Of a stretch of 64,000 nucleotides of DNA, positions 56,937-64,000 are shown piece after piece. How positions within the stretch are numbered: position 1 is the first letter of the stretch; the number at the start of each line of letters is the position of its first letter. The position numbers and the translations under genes are program-made. The notes below the pieces were generated by a model that was not told the DNA's origin, did no database searches, and saw nothing but the letters and a program-made list of their open reading frames with translations. This stretch comes from CAVTRI01 sp963737075 (GTDB lineage: Bacteria > Actinomycetota > Acidimicrobiia > Acidimicrobiales > Palsa-688): contig CAVTRI010000002.1 of assembly GCA_963737075.1 (NCBI GenBank), forward strand, positions 1,178,001 to 1,242,000, written 5' to 3'.

Positions 56937-58710
56937 TCAGCAGTTCGAGGGTGCGGGCTTGCCTTCGAATCGGTCATGTGTCCAGGTGAGCAGGTCGGGT
57001 ATCAGAGGAGAGTCGGCGGCCACGACGTCGACGTGGTCGCGGCCGGGGTAGGTGAGGTAGTCGAGGGGTCCGCCGTCGAGGTCGCAGCGCTGTTTGACGT
57101 AGGCGGCCTGAACAGACGGCAGGATGAGAGTGTCCGCTTCGCCTTGGCCGATGAGCACGGGGGCTTGTATGACCCCATTCGGGGTGTTTTGGGCCAGGCG
57201 TTGGCCGAGGGCGCCGCTGTCAGGGTTGACGGCGAAGATCGGTTTTTCGGCCAGCAGGGAGGAGGCCACGGAGACGTACACCTCGGGCCCGGAGAGGCAG
57301 CGCTGCGCGTAGGCCCGCACTGCGGGTTGGGCGGCGGGCAGGATGTAGCGGCTGGAGCTGACGTCTATATAGATGGCGCTCTAGGCGGCCGCCACATAGG
57401 AGGCTAAGACGGCTCCGCCTTTCACGACGTTGACGCTGGCGACCAGCCCGTTGAGGTTGCTGGCGGGGGCCAGGGCGGCCATACCGACGACGTGGACGTC
57501 GGGGGCGTAGCTGGGGGCGATCATGCCGGTCCACAAGGCGGCGTGGCCGCCTTGGGAGTGACCCCACACCACGGTCTGGTTGGCGAGATCGAGTCCTGGG
57601 ATTTGTTTGGCGGCCCGCACGGCGTCAAGAACGGAGCGGGCTTCGCCTTGGCCGATGAGGTAGGGCTGGGGTCCTTTGGTACCCAGTCCGACATAGTCCG
57701 GTGGCGACCATGACCCAGCCGTTGTTGATCACTTGGCTGAGCGCTGGGGTGGCCCCGGCCGCGAACGGATCCTTTAACAACGAAGGTGCGCAACGGCTGG
57801 GGTATCCGGTCGTGCCGTGCGCCCAGGCGATCACCGGTCGTGGCCCTGGCGGGGCATTCTTGGGGGCCACGATGATGGCGCTGGCCACCGCCGGCACTCT
57901 CTGGTCGCGGGTGGTGGTGTACAGGATGAGCCAGGCCCGGGCATCAGATGGCACCGCCTGGGAGAACGCTTCGCTGCGCAGCAGCGCCCCAGGGCCAGCA
58001 GGCATTGTCTTCGGCGCGCGGTAGAAGGCGCTGGGGCTGGCTGTCGAGGCGTGTATCCCGGCGCTGATCGACAACAGCAGCAGCGCCACCACCAAGGACG
58101 CCGCCGCCCCGATGGCGCCCGGCCAGTGTCGGCGAGGCCGGGCGACCAGCTCAGTTGCTCGTTCGCTGTGAGCGGCCGTGTCAGGCTGAGGGTGAACGGC
58201 GTTGACCAGCAGCGAGAGGCCAAACAACACAGTGCGGGCCCCGAAGACCACCGCAATCACGAGCACGGTGACGTCGGGCCAACTGACGGCCAATATTCCG
58301 AAGACCACGCTTGCCGCTCCGCTCATGATGGCGGCGATACGCTGATCCGTGCTGCCCACGAGCCCGGCGAACGCCCGAAGGGCCCCCACAACGTGATTAC
58401 GGTGATCGTTACTCCCGGCCAGGCCAAAAGAGCGACTCCAATTACGATCCACATCGCCCCGGCGATCAGGGCCAACCATCGGCGCTTCGCGTTGTCGGTG
58501 GAAACCATCTCGGTTACCCCGGTGACCATTGCCGCCAGCGCGACCACGATCGCCAGCACGGACAGTGAGGTGAAGGGGCGCACCGTCAACACGACCCCCC
58601 ACCCCCACAGACGCCAAACCAAGGATCAGAACGAGAGGGCGGCCCACTCTTCGACGGGTGACCGGTTCCACAAGAACACGTGAAAGCCGAGAAAACACAC
58701 CCGGGAACAT
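56937..58710 (-). pseudogene. DUF308-lipase fusion, broken
   Basis: The N-terminal membrane part, over three frames (RPLVLILGLASVGVGG, SVLAIVVALAAMVTGVTEMV, LALIAGAMWIVIGVALLAWP, SGAASVVFGILAVSWPDVTV), is an HdeD/DUF308 six-helix type. After NAVHPQPD and a further helix (ASLVVALLLLSISAGI) a secreted-lipase domain follows: PRPVIAWAHGTTGYPSRCAP, a shift near 57690, TVVWGHSQGGHAALWTGMIA with the nucleophile Ser, TAG at 57381-57383 (in frame, between YVAAA and SAIYIDVSSS), then PVLIGQGEADTLILPSVQAA (Asp) and YPGRDHVDVVAAD (His). All catalytic residues are still recognisable. Ancestor: a membrane-tethered LIP-type esterase. Confidence 0.8.
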
Positions 58711-58758
58711 ATGTCAGCCTCGCGGCAGCGTCTAGGCCTCAGGCGGGCAGGCGTTCAC

Positions 58759-59118
58759 TCACGCAAAGCTGCCAGCCGGCACCGGTTCTAGGCCGAGGTC
58801 AGCACGAGCGTTGGCGGCGTGCTGTCGGGACGTCTGAATGTCGATGACGACGGTCTGTTCCTCTTTGTTAAGGGCGGCGTGGTCGGTGGCCAGCCGTGCT
58901 TGTGCCTCCGAGGCACCAATACTGCCCTGCAACGCCTGCACCCCCTCCTCGTCGCTGATAACCGTTTCGGCCCGAGAGGACGCGTTACCGAGGTCACCGG
59001 TCAACGTCTCCTCGGCATTGAAAAGGTGCTGAAGTCGCTGTCGGAGCCGAGTACAGGGCGAACTGGAACTGAATGGTGGACACAGTCTCACTGAACGCCG
59101 AGGCGGCGGAAGATGCAC
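58759..59118 (-). CDS. Hypothetical helical protein
   Basis: The last 85 residues look genuine: LQHLFNAEETLTGDLGNASS, QGSIGASEAQARLATDHAAL, NKEEQTVVIDIQTSRQHAAN. Coiled-coil-like, moderately acidic. The first 30 residues are Pro/Arg-rich and not convincing, so the start is probably internal or the 5' end is damaged. No function. Confidence 0.4.
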   Translation of the reverse strand: MHLPPPRRSVRLCPPFSSSSPCTRLRQRLQHLFNAEETLTGDLGNASSRAETVISDEEGVQALQGSIGASEAQARLATDHAALNKEEQTVVIDIQTSRQHAANARADLGLEPVPAGSFA

Positions 59119-59252
59119 CGATGAAGTCGTTGTCCGGGATTCTGCGTCGAGAGGTACACAGCCATCTTCTGGCTATAAGCAGACGCCGCCGACACGGTAG
59201 AGGCCGTGGTCAAAATGACGTTTGGCTCTGTCAGATCCGCCGTTCTGGGAGC

Positions 59253-59772
59253 ATGATCGTGCACATGGGTACGATCGTCTCGCGCTTCGAGGAGTACACC
59301 CGCTGGATGTACCGGTCCGGGCGGCCCAACTGGTTGGCCCGCCCAGAACCGGTTGTCCGAGATCGTCTTCGCCGCCGGCATCTGGCCGGGCCGCCTCGCG
59401 AGCCTCGAGGTTCGGGGCCGGAGGAGCGGTCGGAGGGTATCGCTGCCTGTCGTCATCGCAGACTGGCACGGCGAGGAGTTTCTCGTGGCGATGCTTGGTG
59501 AGCGCGCCAACTGGGTGAAGAACGTGCGAGCAGCCAGCGGCGCCGTCCGTCTGCGCCGTGGGCGGCACCAGGACGTGACCCTCGAGGAGGTTCCGGTTGC
59601 TCAGCGCCCGCCGATCATCCAGCGGTACGCGGCCATCGCCCCGGGTGGGCGGCCGCACCTCCGTCTCGGTCCCCAGGCGTCCCTTGAGGAATGTGAGAAG
59701 GTGGCCCCTGAGACTCCGGTGTTCCGTATCACGGTTCGTGACTCACGGGAGGCTCCCGGCCGGTCCTGGTAA
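59253..59772 (+). pseudogene. Deazaflavin (F420)-dependent nitroreductase-family protein, frameshifted
   Basis: MGTIVSRFEEYTRWMYRSGR and PNWLAR in the first frame, then a shift near 59345 to LSEIVFAAGIWPGRLASLEV, RGRRSGRRVSLPVVIADWHG, MLGERANWVKNVRAASGAVR, ending at 59772. This is the DDN-like split barrel that binds F420 (or FMN); GRRSGRRV with NWVKNV is its signature. A single base restores about 170 residues, close to family length. Confidence 0.75.
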
Positions 59773-60004
59773 GTCGTCGCGATCGCGGCTCTTCCATTGA
59801 GGCGGCGGAACCTGTAAACCGGACAGGGCAGAGATGAATTGCGCTCCTTCGCAATCTGAGAAAGGGGCGCTGTCAAGCACCTCGTCTTGTGCCGGATGGC
59901 CGGACTCGTCTAGAGACAGCCACGAACATCCGAGCGCCGGTGAGCCGACCCGTCGATCTGGTCTGGAACAGCTCCTACGATTCGGTCCGTTACAGGCGCG
60001 CAGA

Positions 60005-60607
60005 TCAGCTGATCGGTGTAGCGTCGAACCCCGCATCGCTCAGCGACGCGTCCACCCGGTCGGTACTGGCGAGGGAGAAGGCAGCACCCGGCCCAGGCAT
60101 TTCGCCCAGGCCGAGGACCGCCGTGGCCTCGGCGAACCCGGTCGTAAAGGCGGGGCTCTCAGCGCGGGTGCGCCAGCAGACGAACGCCAGCCTGCCGCCG
60201 CGCCGCAGCGCCTTGCGCAGGTTGCCGAATGCCGCCCCGGGTCATCGAAGAACATCACACCGAAGCTGCTCAGCACCACGTCGAAGACCCGGCCTCGAAC
60301 GGGTGCAGCTGGACGTCGGCGACCTCGAACCTGGCATGAGCGACGCCAGCAGCAGCGGCGAGCCGGCGCGCCTCGGCCACGTGGATCCGGGAAAGTCCGC
60401 GCCCAGAGCATGCCCACTCCCGGCGGCGCGCGCCGCCAGGATGGTCGTCTCACCGCAGCCGCACCCGACGTCGAGAACGTACTCCCCGTCCTGGATCGCC
60501 GCGGTGGCCAGCAACCGCGCCCTCGGCCGGCCCAGCACCCTCTCATGCCGCTCACGCTGCTCGATGAACTCCCGCCCGCTGGCTCCGTTCCAGTCCGCGG
60601 CCTGCAC
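60005..60607 (-). pseudogene. Class I SAM-dependent methyltransferase, broken
   Basis: WNGASGREFIEQRERHERVL, YVLDVGCGCGETTILAARAA (SAM-binding GxGxG) in the first frame. After shifts come VRGRVFDVVLSSFGVMFFDD (motif IV) and, in a third frame, AAFGNLRKALRRGGRLAFVC with STDRVDASLSDAGFDATPIS to the stop 60005-60007. The order is right for the UbiE/Coq5-like group, but the total is about 200 codons, shorter than the usual 270, so a deletion is likely in addition to frameshifts. Confidence 0.75.
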
Positions 60608-61054
60608 CTTGCTGTCCGGCCTGCGTACAGCCCGGACCGTCGGAGTTGTCTTGTCAGATGCGTTCGGCCTGGTTGTAAGGTCGACGGGATGCCTCCGGAT
60701 TGTGCTTCACCCTTTTGTGGGTGTCCTCCCGCCAGGTTGTCGCAGCGTCAGCCCGTGACCACCAGCGCCCAGCCGGCCGCCCGTGGCGCTCGATTCGATG
60801 GTGGCTAAGTCCTGCTGACACCTGGCGAGACCCGGTCAAGCGCAGGCCTGACCCATCCGATCTCGTGCTGTCGCACTTCGACGCCGATTGTCATTGGTGC
60901 GGCTGACAAGCGACTGCCCAACATCGACGCGGAACGTTCAGATCTGCTATCCAGCTCGTCGTGACCGCTGGGGAACAACGCCCTTGGCGAGCGTGTGGCG
61001 CCTGGCCCAGGCGTTCGACGCCCCTGCGAGTGCCGCTCACGGGGCTGTTTCACC
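60608..61054. other. Intergenic stretch without a supported gene
   Basis: No motif-bearing frame. It separates two minus-strand remnants. Confidence 0.3.
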
Positions 61055-61487
61055 TCAGGCGATCCGGGCGGCGCGGTAGGCGCGGGGATTGGTGCCGTGA
61101 TGCCGCTTGAACGCGGTGCTAAACGTGAAGGGGCTCGTGTAGCCGACCTCCTCGGCCACGCGTGAGACCGTCGCATCAGAAGCGAGGAGGCGGTCAGCGG
61201 CGAGGGCCATCCGCCATGCGGTCAGGAACGCCATCGGGGGCTGACCAACCAGTTCGTGGAAGCGCCGGGCCAGGTATGCCCGTGATACACCCACTGTTGC
61301 CGCCAAGCTGGCCACCGTCCACGGCTCGGTAGGCTGGTCGTGCATCAGCCGGATCACGGCGCCAACGATCGGGTCGGCACTGGCGCTGTACCACCGGGGC
61401 ATCGCCGCGCCCCCAGTAAAGGCGGCCCGCAGCGCCCCGAGCACGGGGCCCATCGAGAAATCCGGCCAGCGGGTCCATCTCGAACAA
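61055..61487 (-). pseudogene. AraC-family regulator with deleted cupin domain
   Basis: The first residues MFEMDPLAGFLDGPRARGA are a normal AraC/cupin_6 N-terminus. They are joined after 18 codons, out of frame, to the C-terminal DNA-binding half: MHDQPTEPWTVASLAATVGV, SRAYLARRFHELVGQPPMAF, ATVSRVAEEVGYTSPFTFST. About 180 residues of sensor domain are missing. The remaining 132-residue DNA-binding domain could be translated from GTG or ATG codons inside. It is divergent from the NmrA-DUF1772 operon, a frequent target of such regulators. Confidence 0.75.
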
Positions 61488-61560
61488 CCCTAGACGAATT
61501 CAGAGGTATCGGATAGCTCTACCTATGGATCGTCTCCCGATCTTGAGGCTTGATGGTCAC

Positions 61561-62442
61561 ATGACCACCAACATCAGCTCAGCTTCGTCCAACACGGCTC
61601 CGGTGACACTGGTCGTGGGGGCAAGGGGCAAGACCGGACGCCGCGTGGCCAAACGGCTCACCGCCGCTGGCCAGCCGCTGCGAATCGGCTCCCGCTCTGC
61701 TCCGAGGCCATTCCTTTGGGATGACGGCTCAACGTGGCGCGCCGCTCTCGCCGGCGTCCAGCGCGCGTACGTGACCCACTACCCCGATATCGCCTTCCCG
61801 GGCGCCAAAGAGCGCATCGCAGAGTTCGCCGACCTCGCCGGCCGCGTCGGCGTTGAGCGGCTCGTGCTGCTGTCTGGGCGCGGTGAACCCGAAGCCCAGG
61901 CCGCCGAGGAGCTCGTGCTGAGCACCAGCGTCGACGCCGCGGTCGTGCGCGGCAGCTTCTTTGCCCAGAATTTCAGCGAGCACTTTCTGCTCGGTCCGGT
62001 GCTCGATGGGGCAATCGCCTTGCCCGCAGGTGACTGTGCCGAACCCATCGTTGACGCCGACGACATCGCAGAAGTCGCCGTGGCGGCGCTCACCGAGCCC
62101 GGTCACGGCGGCCGCGTCTTCGAGCTCACCGGACCCCGCCTGCTGAACGTTCACGACGTCGCCGCCGAGCTCAGCGCCGCCTGCGGCCGCACGATCACCT
62201 ACATCCCGGTCACGCCGGCAGAGTACGTCGGCGCGGCAGTTGCCACGGGGTTCCCGGCCGAAGAGGCGGAACCCCTTGCCGCGATGTTCGCCTACATCTT
62301 CGACGGCCACAACGCGTCTCTGACCAATGGTGTGCAAGACGCGCTCGGTCGTCCACCCCGAGACTTCCGCGACTACGCCGCAGCGACAGCGGCCACTGGG
62401 GTCTGGGACGTGCCAGCCAGCGCGAGGAGCACCCGCCGATGA
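61561..62442 (+). CDS. NmrA-like NAD(P)-binding protein
   Basis: 293 residues from ATG 61561. PVTLVVGARGKTGRRVAKRL is the dinucleotide fold with GxxGxxG variant; RLVLLSGRGEPEAQAAEELV, FFAQNFSEHFLLGPVLDGAI, PIVDADDIAEVAVAALTEPG, VFELTGPRLLNVHDVAAELS. It belongs to the atypical-SDR NmrA/HSCARG-like group that senses or oxidises NAD(P)H-linked substrates. It overlaps the next ATG by four bases (ATGA) and is divergent from the AraC remnant. Confidence 0.88.
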   Translation: MTTNISSASSNTAPVTLVVGARGKTGRRVAKRLTAAGQPLRIGSRSAPRPFLWDDGSTWRAALAGVQRAYVTHYPDIAFPGAKERIAEFADLAGRVGVERLVLLSGRGEPEAQAAEELVLSTSVDAAVVRGSFFAQNFSEHFLLGPVLDGAIALPAGDCAEPIVDADDIAEVAVAALTEPGHGGRVFELTGPRLLNVHDVAAELSAACGRTITYIPVTPAEYVGAAVATGFPAEEAEPLAAMFAYIFDGHNASLTNGVQDALGRPPRDFRDYAAATAATGVWDVPASARSTRR

Positions 62443-62936
62443 TGCTCGAGGGTTACCGCCAGTGGCTCACCGTCACGGCTATTGGCGGCACCGGTCTCAT
62501 AGGCGGGGTGTTCTTCGCGTACTCCACCTTCACGATGTCTGGAATCCGCCGCCTCGCGGGCGCGGACGGCGTGCGAACTATGCAACAGATCAACAGCGCT
62601 GCCGACAGCTCAGCCCCCTTGATGTTCGCGCTGTTCGGTACAGGCTTGATCTGCATCGTGCTCGGCATCGGCGCGGTGTTCGACATCCACGCGCCGGCAT
62701 CGGCCCTCCATCTGGCAGCTGGTTTGCTGTATATCGTGGGTGCACTTGGACTCACGATCGCGTTCCACGTCCCACGCAACAACGCCCTGCAGCTCATCGA
62801 CCCCACCGCCCGTGGGGCGATCTACAAGTGGTTGCACTACGCGAGCGTGTGGACAGCAGGCAACCACGTTCGGACGATCGCATCACTGGCATCGGCCGTG
62901 ATCTATGCCATGTCGCTTCGAGCGAGCACATCCTGA
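62439..62936 (+). CDS. DUF1772 membrane protein
   Basis: 165 residues, four hydrophobic segments: WLTVTAIGGTGLIGGVFFAY, LMFALFGTGLICIVLGIGAV, LHLAAGLLYIVGALGLTIAF and IASLASAVIYAMSL. VPRNNALQLIDP is the conserved DUF1772 loop (family VPLNNxL). Coupled to the NmrA gene by a 4-base overlap; this pair next to an AraC gene is a common actinobacterial arrangement. Transport or oxidoreductase partner role unknown. Confidence 0.85.
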   Translation: MMLEGYRQWLTVTAIGGTGLIGGVFFAYSTFTMSGIRRLAGADGVRTMQQINSAADSSAPLMFALFGTGLICIVLGIGAVFDIHAPASALHLAAGLLYIVGALGLTIAFHVPRNNALQLIDPTARGAIYKWLHYASVWTAGNHVRTIASLASAVIYAMSLRASTS

Positions 62937-62963
62937 GTCCTCCACCCCGCTCGAATCCGTGAA

Positions 62964-63197
62964 GTGTCGCTAAGGGCAGGCGCCGCTCATGACGAGTTGA
63001 TCATCGTGGAGGGAAGCGACCGTGAAGCATTCCTCGACCATCTGAGGCGTCACGAGAGGGGCGAGACTAGGTACCTCCAGATGTCGAAGGGCCTGGCGGA
63101 CAGCGGGATCGACAGGTGGACGGTGGATATCAGGGCGATGACCATGACTCTCTACGATCAATCCGGCATCGCCCTTCTCGTCGAAGGAATCGCCTAG
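62964..63197 (+). CDS. DUF1398-like protein, C-terminal part
   Basis: 77 residues: DREAFLDHLRRHERGETRYL, DSGIDRWTVDIRAMTMTLYD, GIALLVEGIA. The final strand-turn-strand resembles the C-terminus of DUF1398 proteins, which usually have about 125 residues, so this may be a truncated member. Start GTG 62964 is not supported by a ribosome site. Confidence 0.45.
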   Translation: MSLRAGAAHDELIIVEGSDREAFLDHLRRHERGETRYLQMSKGLADSGIDRWTVDIRAMTMTLYDQSGIALLVEGIA

Positions 63198-63283
63198 GCC
63201 GCTGCGGCAAGAGGAGCGGTCAGCGAGGCGGCTCTGACCCGGCGGTCTGGGACGGTCGCTGCTCGTGTTGTTGGGTGAAGCTG

Positions 63284-64000
63284 ATGCGGGTGATCGGGAT
63301 AGCTGGTCGCCGACGGAGCGCCCTTGTTCACCCGGGGGTCGAAAAGTGCGTCGAGACTCTGGGTCAGTGGGGTGCGCCACCCATCCTTCTCATTGCCGGT
63401 GCCGCCGAGTCGATGGAGTGCTGGCACCGCGATTTCTGTCAGCTGCTGGCTGACGAGGGTCGGTTCGTGATCCGCTACAACCATCGTGACACGGGCCGTT
63501 CGACGATTTGGCCCCACGGGGCACCGGGGTACACCGGCCGCGACCTGGTCGCCGACGCGGGCGGGCTGGTCGACAGCCGGGCCGGCGGCCGCGCTCATAT
63601 CGTGGGGCTGTCGATGGGCGGCGCCATCGCCCAGCACCTGGCCGTTGAGCATCCCGAGCGGGTGGCGACGCTGACGTTGATCTCGACCAGTCCGGGGCCG
63701 GCCGACGACCTGCCCCCGGTGACCGAACGATTGAGGGCGGCCCTCGCGGAACGCCCGCCGGAACCCGACTGGAACGATGTCGATGCGGTCGTCGAGCGCA
63801 TCGTCGAAAGCCACCGCCCGTCGCCGGGGCGAGCTATTTCGATGAGCCCGCGATGCGCGAGATGGCGCGCCGGGTAGCCGCGCGCACGCCCAACCGGGGG
63901 GCGAGCCCGGGTAACCACTGGCTACTGGAGGACGGCGATGAAATCCGCTCCAGGCGGGGTGAGATGGGGGCACAGACGCTCGTCGTCCACGGCTCGGTGG
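63284..64000 (+). pseudogene. Alpha/beta hydrolase, frameshifted and cut by the window edge
   Basis: PGVEKCVETLGQWGAPPILL, RYNHRDTGRSTIWP (oxyanion/DTGRS motif), HIVGLSMGGAIAQHLAVEHP with nucleophile Ser, TLISTSPGPADDLPPVTERL. At about 63820 a shift separates ESHRPSPGR from SYFDEPAMREMARRVAARTP, which runs open to the end. This is the RdmC/haloalkane-type branch. The catalytic His would lie beyond the window. About 230 codons visible of the usual 290. Confidence 0.75.

Noticed and set aside
25891..57383. Reassigned stop codons (TGA or TAG read as sense) to explain in-frame stops at 25891, 40026, 53880 and 57381
   Set aside because: Both TGA and TAG would be needed, intact genes end with the same codons, and the affected genes mostly carry frameshifts as well. 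Decay is simpler.

Overview
The window is GC-rich DNA from a free-living actinobacterium. Three features suggest this: enzymes of F420/PPOX type, large STAND/LAL LuxR-type regulators including a cyclase-ATPase-LuxR fusion like those of mycobacteria, and a cholesterol-oxidase-like GMC flavoprotein. The lineage cannot be fixed from sequence reading alone; Acidimicrobiia or another deep-branching actinobacterial group is a guess. I saw no complete tRNA, rRNA, CRISPR array or prophage. The region is accessory in character: intact genes alternate with IS remnants and many broken genes.

Layout. 1-8 kb: a secreted propeller-like protein, a degenerate IS630 element, a divergent pRiA4b-like / TPR-SEC-C pair, a PPOX-type flavin/F420 protein and a VapBC module. 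8.2-13.3 kb: one large cyclase-STAND-LuxR regulator gene cut by a 1.65-kb IS630 element that carries a passenger gene; removing the element restores the reading frame exactly. 13.3-14.1 kb: a dead tyrosine recombinase. 14.2-26.5 kb: a catabolic island with an SMP-30 lactonase, P450, ACMSD-type amidohydrolase, class II aldolase, a FadR-like regulator, a sugar-type ABC importer and two acyl-CoA ligases. The regulator and both ligases carry lesions. 26.7-33.6 kb: IS21 remnants, an intact LAL regulator, and broken phosphotransferase and unknown genes. 33.7-37 kb: GMC oxidase and a small membrane protein. 37.4-41 kb: a graveyard of two IS21 left ends, an IS110 scrap, half a polyprenyl synthase, a broken SGNH hydrolase and a STAND fragment. 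41-44.5 kb: a second, smaller catabolic patch and an AbrB/PIN toxin-antitoxin pair. 44.7-52.9 kb: mostly intact signalling and small proteins (GAF-SpoIIE phosphatase, PAS-LuxR, SAP-domain protein, GYD protein, HemD-like protein). 53.3-64 kb: a mix of broken enzymes (flavoprotein, DUF308-lipase fusion, DDN-like, methyltransferase, AraC, hydrolase) and intact small genes (SnoaL, GAF, NmrA-DUF1772 operon).

How the genes work together. The 14-26 kb island reads as uptake of a carbohydrate-like or glycosidic compound by the ABC importer. Oxidation, lactone opening, decarboxylation, aldol cleavage and CoA activation would follow. The FadR-like gene is divergent from the aldolase-amidohydrolase-P450 operon, and a 22-bp inverted repeat lies in front of its start. 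Substrate assignment is inference.

The density of single-base frameshifts and in-frame stops is high. Some could be sequencing indels, but at least four in-frame nonsense codons, several truncations and IS scars argue that real decay is also present.
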